Of a stretch of DNA of 64,000 nucleotides, positions 37,320 through 46,272 are shown in pieces (position 1 is the first letter of the stretch; every line of letters starts with the position of its first letter). Source of the stretch: Rhynchopus sp. YZ270_cl-10 (taxonomy: Eukaryota > Euglenozoa > Diplonemea > Diplonemida > Diplonemidae); NCBI GenBank assembly GCA_964035575.1, contig OZ037899.1, positions 868,001 through 932,000 on the forward strand, in the 5' to 3' direction. The position numbers and the translations under genes are program-made. The notes under the pieces are model-generated. The model searched no databases, was not told the origin of the DNA, and saw nothing but the letters and a program-made list of their open reading frames with translations.

Positions 37320-39982
37320 GTGACGCAGGAGAAGAACCGGCCTCTCCCCCAGACGAGGTGGGCCCGACAGAAGCTACCGAAGCTCCCGAAGCGACCGAAG
37401 GGGCACCGGAGGAGGATCCCACAAAAGAGGAGACACCCACAGAGGAGGTAACACCAGGGGATGATGCTGCTTCCCCCCCTGAGGGAACGACAGAGGAAGC
37501 TGAGACCACGAACACACCAGCAGAAGAGGAAGCGGTTCAGAATACCGAAGAAGCAGACGAAACCGTTGCAGAAGACGGAGAGCCTCCCCAAGAGGCAACC
37601 CCTACTGTTGAGGTCTTTGCCAAACCAGAACCCATCGAGAAATTCTGCTCTCTTTTCAAAGCGCTTTGCGAAGGGCACGAAGAGATTTCTGTTGACCACA
37701 TTGCCGCCTTTTTTGCTGATCACATCGAAGAGAAGGAGGAGCTCCTTGCGGTGTTTGAAGATGGGGTCGATGAAGCTGCCTTTCAACGCTGTCTTGAAAA
37801 GGCACCTGAGGATGCTGTGCTTGCCGCCTCTGAGGTGTTTATGACAAAACGATTTGAGATATTATTTGAATCTATCCTTGAAGGTGGGGGCACCCCGCTT
37901 GCTTTTGTTACCTTTCTTTGCAACACATTTGACGTTCCTATGGATGAGGAGAACCTCACAGCATCTGCCCTTACGGTGTACAAAGCGTATCCAGGAAATG
38001 CACATAGCTTTGGTGAAGTGATGGAGGTATTTTTACAGAAAAATAGTGAAGTTGAAGCAGAGGACCTACCAGAACCGATGCAGACCCCAGAGGAAAAGGC
38101 GCCGGAGACGGAGGTGGTATCCCCGGTGGAGCCGCCGTTAGCGATGGTGGATTCTCCGACTGATTTGCCGTCAATGCCGTTTGCCCCGCAGCTGTCAAGA
38201 GCGGCGTCGATCCGCATGGACCCTGTCGTACCAGTGTCCCCTGGGTATCAAACCCAGACTCCGATAGACGGCTTTGACGATGGGTTTGAAGATTGTGGTG
38301 AGGATGACGACCTGATGGAGTATGAGGATATGGACATTGGGCATAGGTTGTACTACACCGGGTGTGAAACGGAGCGGCGCAAACAGGTGTACCTCCAACG
38401 AGAACGGGAATGCAAAATTATGAATGAACTCGCTTACCTCTCAGACCCAAAAATCACCGCAAAGGCACGTCTACAACCAAGCAGAACCGACGAATTCCGC
38501 TCCGTGACTAGGGTAGAGATTTTTAATAAAGGCATCGAAATTGAACGGAAGAAGAAACAGGTTCAAGAAGAGAAGCAGTTCAAGAGTGAAATGAAGACGA
38601 CACATCTCAGCAGCAACTCAAAACGGATTATCGAAACCACACTGAGCTCCCGCTATAAATCCCCTGTTGCGCAGTGGGAGGTGCATCGGGAGAGGCATGA
38701 GAAGCAGAAGGTTGTGCCGGTTGTGGATCGGGCCGCATTTTCTCCGAATATCAACAGAACAACACCGTATTTGGCACAGCGAGGGAAGGGGCCGGTGTTT
38801 GACCGACTCCACTCCGATGCGGCCACCAAGCGAGCAAGCAAGGTGCACCCGGAGGCCACGCCACCCAAGCGTGCCTCCTCGACACACCCTTCTGTGACAC
38901 CACCGGGGTTACCTACAGGGATGGCGGATGGGACACCCGAGGGCTCCTCATCGATTATTTTCAGAAAGAGCCAGAGCCCTGCAACAGAGTCATACGACGA
39001 ACCGTCCCCTTCACCTACCGGGTATGCTTTGCTTGCCGAAAAGCATGAAAAGTTAACCCGCGAGGAGCAGGCCGCAGCCGCCGCAGCAGCGGTCGCAGCC
39101 TCAGCAGGAAACGACGTGGTAATCAACCGCCTGCTCTCAGCAGGGCAGGAGAAGGTGCGCAAGCGGGAGCGGCTCCACTATGAACGCATCGCAAGGGAGG
39201 CGCACCACCCCTTTTCTCCCATTCTAAATGAACGTTCTGTCGAGCTTGCAGCAGAGCGCCGGAAGAAGGAGGTGGAACGGCGGCTACAGCAACACCGCCT
39301 GCTCGAAGAACAGCAAACACTTTCTGACCTTACCCCCGCCACCACCACCACCACCCCCAACAAAAAACCACCCGGAACCAAACGCACCGCAGACTTCCAA
39401 ACCCGCACCAAACAAGAAACCGACAAACGCCGTGAAAAACAACGCCAAATGGCGGCCCTCCGTCAAACCCAAGAGATGGACGGCTGCACCTTCCAGCCTA
39501 TGATCTGCAGGAACAGCGACGCCCTCTTCCGCGTCCGTTCGGGCGACACCCTTTCACACAGTACCCCACCCTCCGCACGCACACCATCCCCCTCCTCCTC
39601 TCATGCCATGACCAGCGGGCCACGAACCATGCTGTCGCACTCCCCGTCCTACAGAGCGTACTCCCCACCACCTTCCGCACAACGTTCCGACCCACGCACG
39701 CCACTCAGAGGAGAACCGCAAATGAGTGACGCTTCGGTCCCTGCAGCGCGGTTGGGGAGTGGACAGACTGTGTCAGAGTGGCGCGGAAGTGAAGGGAGGG
39801 AGGTGAGGGAGGCAAAGGAGGGGGGCCTGAAGCAGACAACACCGTTGCGTCCAGCAGCGTCCGAACATATGTCCCCGTTCGACCGGAAGGCACCCTCGAA
39901 GGAACTGCAGATTTCCACCCATTCCATTGAAAAGGAGATAAACGCGGTTCTCGATGAATGGAATCGTATACAATGTCTGTGA
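37316..39982 (+). CDS. Acidic cytoskeletal/flagellar-like protein
   Basis: The product is 888 aa. Residues 1-105 are a Glu/Pro/Thr-rich acidic leader. About 105-240 is a helical domain. Residues 255-300 are linker. From about 330 the protein is Arg/Lys/Glu-rich and helical, starting GHRLYYTGCETERRKQVY. It has scattered F-x-P-x-(I/L)-N/x motifs (AAFSPNINRTT, HPFSPILNERS, CTFQPMIC), each near the end of a charged helix. That combination is common in large kinetoplastid cytoskeletal and flagellar proteins of unknown role (my recollection of the family pattern). The C-terminal 200 residues are rich in Ser and Pro and may be phosphorylated. There are no membrane segments. Confidence 0.85.
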   Translation: MSDAGEEPASPPDEVGPTEATEAPEATEGAPEEDPTKEETPTEEVTPGDDAASPPEGTTEEAETTNTPAEEEAVQNTEEADETVAEDGEPPQEATPTVEVFAKPEPIEKFCSLFKALCEGHEEISVDHIAAFFADHIEEKEELLAVFEDGVDEAAFQRCLEKAPEDAVLAASEVFMTKRFEILFESILEGGGTPLAFVTFLCNTFDVPMDEENLTASALTVYKAYPGNAHSFGEVMEVFLQKNSEVEAEDLPEPMQTPEEKAPETEVVSPVEPPLAMVDSPTDLPSMPFAPQLSRAASIRMDPVVPVSPGYQTQTPIDGFDDGFEDCGEDDDLMEYEDMDIGHRLYYTGCETERRKQVYLQRERECKIMNELAYLSDPKITAKARLQPSRTDEFRSVTRVEIFNKGIEIERKKKQVQEEKQFKSEMKTTHLSSNSKRIIETTLSSRYKSPVAQWEVHRERHEKQKVVPVVDRAAFSPNINRTTPYLAQRGKGPVFDRLHSDAATKRASKVHPEATPPKRASSTHPSVTPPGLPTGMADGTPEGSSSIIFRKSQSPATESYDEPSPSPTGYALLAEKHEKLTREEQAAAAAAAVAASAGNDVVINRLLSAGQEKVRKRERLHYERIAREAHHPFSPILNERSVELAAERRKKEVERRLQQHRLLEEQQTLSDLTPATTTTTPNKKPPGTKRTADFQTRTKQETDKRREKQRQMAALRQTQEMDGCTFQPMICRNSDALFRVRSGDTLSHSTPPSARTPSPSSSHAMTSGPRTMLSHSPSYRAYSPPPSAQRSDPRTPLRGEPQMSDASVPAARLGSGQTVSEWRGSEGREVREAKEGGLKQTTPLRPAASEHMSPFDRKAPSKELQISTHSIEKEINAVLDEWNRIQCL

Positions 39983-40355
39983 ATGTTCTTGAAGAATGCT
40001 GTATGAAAATAAAGGGGGAGAGAGAGGGGTGTATGCCCTTCGACGCTGTGTATAGAATCTACCCGGGAGAAGCAAAGGGAGGTGGTGTCGATAAAATGCA
40101 AAGGGGGGCGGGGCGGGGGCGGGGGGTTTTGATAACCTGGTGGTCCCCCCACCAAATGGTAAGCAAGCATAAAGTGTAGACTGTCTTTTTTTGGCTGCAC
40201 TAATGTAGCAAAATTATCAAAATAAAGTGGAAAAAGAGGCAAACACCAAAGCGAAGCAATAAAACAACTGATTTCCAACTACTGTACCCTGAGAATGCGA
40301 TGCTGGTGTCCAAATAAGGGTGGCGGGGGGGTGTTTGGTTTTTTTTTTCTGTGCC

Positions 40356-40445
40356 AAAGTACACTTTGTCACGAGAGGCTTTGTATTTCAAGTCAACTTT
40401 TTTTTACGCACACTACTTTGTGAGCGGAAAGTGCCACGTTTGAAC
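40356..40445 (+). repeat. R3 stem-loop joined to an echo of the 36.9-kb ORF
   Basis: R3 (AGTACACTTTGTCACGAGAG, then GCTTTGTATTTCAAGTCAAC and T8) is followed without a gap by ACGCACACTACTTTGTGAGC and onward to GTGCCACGTTTGAAC. The latter matches 36942-36988 at about nine bases in ten. Confidence 0.65.
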
Positions 40446-40869
40446 TAACTTTTATTCTAGGCTGGGTGGTTGGGTGGTTCGTACCAAATTCCTCCAAAAG
40501 TGACCAAACACGGCAAGGCATTCTTGAGGTTTATCTTTGGGGGAAAACATCTTTTTCCCCTGTTCAATTTCGTGTTTCAAACGTTTGCAACAATTTTACA
40601 GGCAACTAGAGAGAGAGAGACGGCACAACAAAAAATCACAACATCTCTAATCAAAACTAAGACCATGGTTTTCCGTTGCCTGCGTTACTGGGGGTGGTGG
40701 TGTCATTTTTTTTTTTTTTTTTCCCTTCTTCTTTTTCTTTTTGTTTTGCCAACCTTCACTTCTCTTTGGAAAAAATACCCTTTTTTTTTTGAAGGTAACT
40801 TTCAACTAATTTTTGGGTCCGAAACCCACTGTTCCCGAAAAAAAATATCGGTTCACACATTGTCAAATA

Positions 40870-40972
40870 CTGTAAGACAACAAACACCGGTAGGGGTAAA
40901 AACTAAGGTGGATTTTGGGATTTCAAAACTCTAAGGAGGGTTTTTACCCCACCGATGTTCGTTGTCTTACTG
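40870..40972. mobile_element. TA-flanked MITE-like element
   Basis: The element is 103 bp with TIRs of about 33 bp. The left end is CTGTAAGACAACAAACACCG and the complement of the right end is CAGTAAGACAACGAACATCG. TA lies on each side (40868-40869 and 40973-40974). This matches the TA target preference of Tc1/mariner-type elements. Confidence 0.7.
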
Positions 40973-41196
40973 TAATAAATGGGTGAGACATGAGAAGAAA
41001 GAGAATCAGAGAGAGAGAGAGAACACACAACCAACTGCCTCTGTGGACTCTCTGTGCCATTGTATTGTATCCTGACAAAAAGGAATTTTTTTTCTCCCCT
41101 TTCCCCCCTCCCTGTACCTTTTTCTCCCCTCAATGCAATATAGAAAAAAAAAGATTACCGCAATATTTACCCCTGTATTTGGTCACGCATTGCCAG

Positions 41197-41290
41197 AGGG
41201 ATCTGAGATCTGGGAAGCCAAATCTCAGATCTGGCTTGGTTTTCCCAGATGATGAAATATGGTTTCCAGAGCTGGGAGGTATCCGTGTTT
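41197..41290. mobile_element. Degenerate copy of the 15347 palindromic element
   Basis: GGATCTGAGATCTGGGAAGC, CTCAGATCTGGCTTGG and GCTGGGAGGTATCCGTGTTT match parts of the 15347-15469 element. The left terminus is largely eroded, so this is an older insertion. Confidence 0.6.
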
Positions 41291-41593
41291 GATAATCTGG
41301 TGTGGCTGAAAGGGGGTGCTATTTTCTGCTATTTTGGGGTCGTCGGCCACACCATAAGCCGGTTTTTTTTTTTTTGGTGTTCACGACAAGGTCGGACGTT
41401 TGTGGGAATTTATATGATGGGTTTCATGAACACCAAAAAACCAAAGTCGTTCTCATTCCAAGCTGGAATATGGGAAATTTATGGAGTGAAAATGGTTTTC
41501 TGAATATCATAATTTATTGCGCAATGCATCCACCCCACAAGGTACACACCTCCCCTTCAAAGACAATGCGATAAGGCGTATTTTAAAGAAACC

Positions 41594-42937
41594 ATGGGGG
41601 AGAACCAACGGCTTTGTGTATGCCTCGTCTCGGATTTTTTTTACCCGGGGTTTGGTGGGGTTGAGGTGCATATCTTTAGCTTGGCGTGCTGCATGGCGGC
41701 GAGGGGTATCAAGGTGGTCATCATCACACGGAGCTATGGCGACCGCTGCGGGGTGCGTTGGGTGACCCACGGGGTGAAGGTGTACTATGTGGTGCAGTAC
41801 CTACTGCGGCTGCCGTCGGGTGCGGTGACGTTGCCGACTGTTTACTCAATGCTCCCGTTGATGCGGAACATCTTCATACGTGAGCAGGTCGACGTCGTGC
41901 ACGGCCACCAGACCACATCCAACTTCTGCCACGAAGCCATCTTCCACGCCACCACCATGGGCATTCCCACCGTCTTCACAGACCACTCTCTCTTCGGGTT
42001 TGCCGACGGCTCCTCCATCCACATTAATAAGGTCATGCAATGGACCCTCGCATACGTCGGGCACGTCATCTGCGTTTCGCACACCTGCAGAGAGAACACT
42101 GTCCTCCGCGCAAGAATCCGGCCAGAACGGGTTTCGGTTGTCCCAAACGCGACGGATTGCGCGAAGTTCACCCCAAAGGAGGCCTGGCGTGGACAGACAT
42201 GGGGGGACATCGTGTCCTCCTCTGGACGGGTGACGATTGTTGTGTTGACGCGATTGGTGTATAGGAAGGGTGCAGATCTTCTTGTAGATGTTATCCCTTT
42301 GGTCTGTGCGAAGTATCCGAACGTTGATTGGGTGATCGGAGGGGATGGGCCACGGCATTTGCAGGTAGAGCAGATGATAGAACGGCACCACCTCTTTGGG
42401 CGGGTCGAGCTGTTGGGGCAGGTCTGTCATGAGGATGTGCCTGGGGTGCTGCGGCGTGGGCCCATCTTCTTGAACACATCGCTGACGGAGGCCTTTTGCA
42501 TTGCAATCTGCGAGGCGGCAGCGTGCGGGCTTCTCGTAGTCTCAACGCGCGTCGGGGGGGTGCCGGAGGTCCTCCCGCCAGAGATGTTGGTTCTCGCAGA
42601 ACCTTCTCCGCTATCGCTCCTGGACAGCATCGCCACCGCTCTGCAGGCATACCCTTCTGTTTCGCCTTGGGACAACCACGCCCGGATCTCATCAATGTAC
42701 AATTGGAATGACATCACCGGACGCACCTTAAAGGTGTACGAAAAGGCAGCCGCCATCCCTATCCCCTGTGCACGTGACAGGGTGTACCTGGCATTGCGTA
42801 TCGGGTACGTCTACGGACTGCTCTGTGCAGGGTTGACGGCGTTGGACTACGCGTTGTGGCTCTTCCTGCGGTGGATGTGGCCGGCGGAGAGTATTGATAA
42901 GGCTGCTGATGTGCCGGCCTGTGGGGTGCAAAAATGA
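41594..42937 (+). CDS. PIGA: PIG-A, catalytic subunit of GPI-GlcNAc transferase
   Basis: The 447-aa product matches PIG-A/GPI3, the GT4-family enzyme that transfers GlcNAc from UDP-GlcNAc to phosphatidylinositol on the cytosolic face of the ER, the first step of GPI-anchor synthesis. The N-terminus reads VCLVSDFFYPGFGGVEVHIF, as in other PIG-A proteins. HGHQTTSNFCHEA, TDHSLFGFAD and VPNATDCAKF are conserved. The catalytic EX7E motif is EAFCIAICE (about 298-306), followed by ACGLLVVSTRVGGVPEVLP. A C-terminal TM helix (about 398-420) anchors it, followed by a short lumenal tail. Human PIG-A is 484 aa. CLPTM1 at 56704 may act in the same pathway. Confidence 0.95.
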   Translation: MGENQRLCVCLVSDFFYPGFGGVEVHIFSLACCMAARGIKVVIITRSYGDRCGVRWVTHGVKVYYVVQYLLRLPSGAVTLPTVYSMLPLMRNIFIREQVDVVHGHQTTSNFCHEAIFHATTMGIPTVFTDHSLFGFADGSSIHINKVMQWTLAYVGHVICVSHTCRENTVLRARIRPERVSVVPNATDCAKFTPKEAWRGQTWGDIVSSSGRVTIVVLTRLVYRKGADLLVDVIPLVCAKYPNVDWVIGGDGPRHLQVEQMIERHHLFGRVELLGQVCHEDVPGVLRRGPIFLNTSLTEAFCIAICEAAACGLLVVSTRVGGVPEVLPPEMLVLAEPSPLSLLDSIATALQAYPSVSPWDNHARISSMYNWNDITGRTLKVYEKAAAIPIPCARDRVYLALRIGYVYGLLCAGLTALDYALWLFLRWMWPAESIDKAADVPACGVQK

Positions 42938-43159
42938 GACCCCATCGGGCTCCTCATCTGATAGGGCCGGACTGCCAAAAAAAGAGAGTTGAAAAAACGA
43001 TATTTCTACCCTTTTTTCCCCCTATTTTCCATTTATTGCTATGTTTTGAAATACTATTTTCCGTCGAAATACTATGTTCCCATATGACGCACAATGTGTC
43101 GCTCTTCTTTACTACTTCACTTTGTGACACATTCATATCCAACTCCACCTTCATTTCCC

Positions 43160-43161
43160 AG
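43160..43161 (+). promoter_or_regulatory. Probable trans-splice acceptor of IFT25
   Basis: An AG follows CTCCACCTTCATTTCCC and lies 18 bases before the IFT25 ATG. The intervening bases are C-rich. Confidence 0.5.
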
Positions 43162-43179
43162 CAACCCCCCCACCCCAAA

Positions 43180-43668
43180 ATGAGTCATCTTCCTGCGGAA
43201 GTGTTGATGACTACGTCGAAAGACCCGAGATACCCTGAGCTGAATATGGTCGACGGGAATATGGACACCTTCTGGACGACAACGGGGATGTTCCCGCAGG
43301 AGGTGTTGGTGGGGTTTCAGGAGAGAACGGTGTCGCTGTCGAGGTTGAAAACGTGGTCGCATGGGATCCGGCGGCTGGCGGTGCAGGCGTCGTGCGAGAC
43401 GCAGCCGATTAAGTTTAAGTCGATTCTTGATGTCGAGCTCTCAGAGAAATCCGGGTCCTCGCTCCAAACAGAAACATTCCAAATCAATTCCACCGTGGGC
43501 TCTGGTGTTCGCTTTGTAAAGATCATTCTCCAAACCGGCTGGGAAGACTTCGCCACCGTCCACAACCTCGTCTTCGAAGGCGAGCTTCTAGAGGAAGAAG
43601 TCACCCACCACGCCCCCGCGCAAGCAACCGGCCCACCAGCACAGCTTCAGACACTCAACAAGGATTAG
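43180..43668 (+). CDS. IFT25: Intraflagellar transport protein IFT25 (HSPB11)
   Basis: The 162-aa product is IFT25, the small beta-sandwich (F5/8C-like) subunit that pairs with IFT27 in the IFT-B complex and helps export BBSome and signalling cargo from cilia and flagella. The signature NMVDGNMDTFWTTTGMFPQE (residues 21-40) is nearly identical to human HSPB11. The central strands and the FATVHNLVFEGEL segment near 130-142 align as well. The last 20 residues are a low-complexity tail. IFT25 is absent from several model ciliates, worms and flies but present in trypanosomatids and algae. Its presence indicates a flagellum. The frame is open upstream to 42934, overlapping the PIG-A stop, but that part is T-rich spacer. 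Confidence 0.93.
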   Translation: MSHLPAEVLMTTSKDPRYPELNMVDGNMDTFWTTTGMFPQEVLVGFQERTVSLSRLKTWSHGIRRLAVQASCETQPIKFKSILDVELSEKSGSSLQTETFQINSTVGSGVRFVKIILQTGWEDFATVHNLVFEGELLEEEVTHHAPAQATGPPAQLQTLNKD

Positions 43669-43911
43669 ACTCTTATTTTTTTTTTTTTTTTTTGAATTTT
43701 TGGTTCAAAAAAAAGGTGTCCTAAAAAGTGGTTTTTTGGGTGGGTGGATTTGGGGGAGTTCTGCGATGGCCACCAAATTTATCCAAAAAAAAAAAAATAA
43801 CAAAATTGTTGAAACCATAATGAAATTACCTCATTTTTTTTTAGTTGGGGAAGGGAAGGGGAGGAGGGGAAGGGCTGGGGGGGAATAGTAGGATGGGTTG
43901 TGGGGGGAGAG

Positions 43912-44021
43912 GTGGCTGTATTATGATAATTTCCCCATACCCATAAGCTAATAAAGGCTAATAGAATTTAAGCCCTAGAGAATAGGCTAGTAACGGGCAA
44001 CTTATCATAATACAGCACCAC
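43912..44021. mobile_element. MITE-like element, perfect TIRs (first of three)
   Basis: The element is 110 bp. The ends GTGGCTGTATTATGATAA and TTATCATAATACAG-CACCAC are inverted copies with a one-base difference. The interior is AT-rich (GCTAATAAAGGCTAATAG). The end sequence GGCTGTATTAT resembles that of the 27181-28053 element, so the two may belong to one family. Confidence 0.8.
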
Positions 44022-44022
44022 T

Positions 44023-44228
44023 AGGCGTACCCCGAAGTCGAATTTGCGTTCACCCTCTGTATTCGGATCCCCACATTTGGATCCTATGGAGGGTTGTATT
44101 CGGATCCGAATACAGGGCGAATACTGTGATGTGGTATGTATTCCGTATTCGGGTGTATTCAGATCATATGCGCCCTATATTCGGATCCAAAAATAGGGCG
44201 AATACGAATTCGTCTTCGGGGCATGCCT
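44023..44228. mobile_element. MITE-like element with GTATTCGGATCC motifs (second of three)
   Basis: The element is 206 bp. The left end AGGCGTACCCCGAAGTCGAA pairs with the complement of the right end, AGGCATGCCCCGAAGACGAA. The interior repeats GTATTCGGATCC and its complement at least five times, giving nested hairpins. The left end touches the first element. Confidence 0.8.
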
Positions 44229-44236
44229 TAGGGGAG

Positions 44237-44328
44237 CACAGCAGAGATTAAGACTCGGGGACCCGGGACCAGACCCGGTTATTCTCAGCCGGACTGGGGA
44301 CCGGGGACCCGGCTTATTCTCTGCTGTG
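44237..44328. mobile_element. MITE-like element, GC-rich (third of three)
   Basis: The element is 92 bp. The left end CACAGCAGAGATTAAGACTC pairs with the complement of the right end, CACAGCAGAGAATAAGCCGG. The interior is GGGACCCGG-rich and can fold completely. Only eight bases separate it from the second element. Confidence 0.8.
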
Positions 44329-44707
44329 AAGGGGAGGGGGGGTGATTATCTTTCTCTTTTAACAAAAAAAATCTGCAATAAAAAAACCTAAAGTCTGTTC
44401 TTCAGAGGTGTGTCGCACCCACAGGTGTATGCCTCTGCCAAAGGGTATTTCCCCCTCTTCTCTTCTCCCCCTTCCTACCTCCCCCTGCTGACCTATAACC
44501 GTAATTAGAACACCCCCACTATTGCTCCTTTTGCCTCTTCCCCCATCACTTTCATGCTTCCATTACCAACACAACGTCGCTTCATATTGGGTAATGTTTC
44601 GTGCAAAATGTGTAGTACCCACATTTGCTGTCATTAGGCCAATTCAACCTTCAATGATGCCCCGTTTATCTGACTGAGTGGAAGTGGGAGTAGAGCACAT
44701 CAGATGT

Positions 44708-44807
44708 TACAACGAAATGGATGGTTGGGGTGTCCACCCAAGGTGCACCCAGTCATTGTACCAAGGTGCACTCACGAGAGGGCTGTTATATTTCGAGTCA
44801 AAATTTC
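44708..44807 (+). repeat. R3 repeat
   Basis: ACGAAATGGATGGTTGGGGT, TCATTGTACCAAGGTGCACT, CACGAGAGGGC and TATTTCGAGTCAAAATTTC follow the R3 order. It lies just upstream of a gene acceptor. Confidence 0.7.
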
Positions 44808-44853
44808 AAACACCTTACACCCACCCTCCACCTTTCACCTTCTACCCCCTTCC

Positions 44854-44855
44854 AG
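44854..44855 (+). promoter_or_regulatory. Probable trans-splice acceptor of the second CX9C gene
   Basis: An AG follows an uninterrupted pyrimidine-rich tract (44820-44853) and lies 15 bases before the ATG. It favours ATG 44871 over the upstream in-frame ATG at 44721, which lies inside an R3 repeat. Confidence 0.6.
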
Positions 44856-44870
44856 GACAACAAAAGGGAT

Positions 44871-45621
44871 ATGTTGAAACAAACATCCCCTGCACTGCGA
44901 GAGTGGAAGTACACATGGGAGCAGGACTTCTATGGGTGGCTCACAAATAGGCCGGACCCGAAGACGCGGCGGAACTGGCGTTTCCACGGAAAGCAGATTC
45001 TCCCGTGGTTTCAGGGTGCCTACCTCCAGCCGACGGGGTCTGGGTGCAGAGGCCTGTTCAACCAGGTCGTGAAATGTTTGGACTCAGTCGGGGGTCATTC
45101 GTACCTCCCGCAGACAGACTGTGTGAAGGAGCTCGAGGCCTACCAGCAATGCTTGACGGCAGGCGAAAGCTTTAAGAAGCATTGGAACAACAAGATCCGA
45201 CCTGGCTACCGAGCTGAGCTTGACGCACGCGACACGAACCACACAAAAAGGACCTCGTGGAAGCAAACACGAAACCTTATTCAGTATTGGTACGGGCGCA
45301 GCTACAAGCAGGCATCACACTCAGCACAAATCACGGGGAACAAGCACCCTTACTTCCCGGACGCACTGTACACACCCGAGGCCTTCGACACGCGTGTCGC
45401 AGACGACAACAGCAGGGCGCTTCTCAAGGACGCCGTCTTCCCACACACAATGTATTACCGTGGACACCACCCCCTGGTATGCTGCCCTCAAAACTCCCCA
45501 AAAACAAAAACATAACACATCACCACCACAGATGGAACACGCAGTGAGATATGACGGGAGGCTCCCAGACCACACACCACACGCAGGGATGTCGGGTGGT
45601 GTGATAGCACCACCTATATAA
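44871..45621 (+). CDS. Twin-CX9C mitochondrial protein, two exons
   Basis: Exons are 44871-45476 and 45532-45621, joined in phase 0 across a 55-nt intron with a GTATGC donor and CACAG acceptor, giving about 231 aa. Without splicing the frame would end at 45515 with an unrelated tail. The CHCH module carries CRGLFNQVVKC and CVKELEAYQQC, both CX9C, separated by about 15 residues (about residues 62-98). This suggests an intermembrane-space protein oxidised by Mia40. Long Trp/Arg-rich flanks (REWKYTWEQDFYGWL before, RNLIQYWYGRSYKQ after) recall accessory subunits of respiratory complexes; none can be named. It is the second CX9C gene in the window. Confidence 0.8.
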
Positions 45622-45908
45622 TTTGGCCTGGGTTTTGGGGGTGAGGAGGAGGAGTCGACTTTCCTCTCCATTGTGTGCAGTCAAGCGTCAGAAACGACAC
45701 AAAAGAACGGCTGCAAAGCATCCTAGCCCTTCTTGGGTGATATCGAGAGGATGCATCTTAGAAGTTTTCTTTATGTGGAGCCGGGGGCAGGGGGGTAGGT
45801 GGGTGGCTGGGCGGGTGGATAATCGATAAACCTAAGGGTTTTCAGTGTCCATGCCAGTATTTGGACGACAAATCTCTTACTTTTCAAAAAAAAAAGCCCA
45901 CATTTCTT

Positions 45909-45954
45909 TGGGTACACTGTCGCGGGCTGTTGTATTTCAAGTCAAATTATTTTT
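45909..45954 (+). repeat. R3 repeat, 5'-truncated
   Basis: GGTACACTGTCGCGGGCTGT followed by TGTATTTCAAGTCAAATTATTTTT is the stem-loop and tail of R3, with a shortened loop. Confidence 0.6.
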
Positions 45955-46272
45955 CCGAGCCGAGCCTTTTGGACAAAGTAAACAAAGCCCTCCATTCCAC
46001 CGGAACGAAAACCATAAAAAGAATTTCCCCCTTTTTTTACCTACCTATACCTATACGTCACCTCCCTGGAAGGATGTACTGCAGCAAGCATTCACAAAAT
46101 CGAAGGCTGCTTTTTCGTCTGCACAATATAACAAACACGCTTCGTTCATCCCCCTTATATTCCACCTTTTTCAATTTTTGTTTTTTTTTTTTTTTGTTGG
46201 CTTTTCTACGGCACGACACCCACCCACACAGATTTTATTTTATCTAAAGACACCCAGTCCCTAGAACCAACG

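Larger units (their letters stand above)
39983..41593. other. 1.6-kb spacer with R3, two inverted-repeat elements and an echo
   Basis: Contents are a G-rich stretch (40105-40130), R3 (40356-40404), a 43-base echo of the 36942 sequence (40403-40445), a TA-flanked palindromic element (40870-40972), and a degenerate copy of the 15347 element (41197-41290). No gene is supported. Confidence 0.55.
43669..44870. other. 1.2-kb spacer with three abutting inverted-repeat elements
   Basis: A/T runs are followed by three different palindromic elements (43912-44328), a C/T-rich stretch and an R3 copy (44708-44807). The acceptor for the next gene follows. No gene is seen. Confidence 0.6.
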
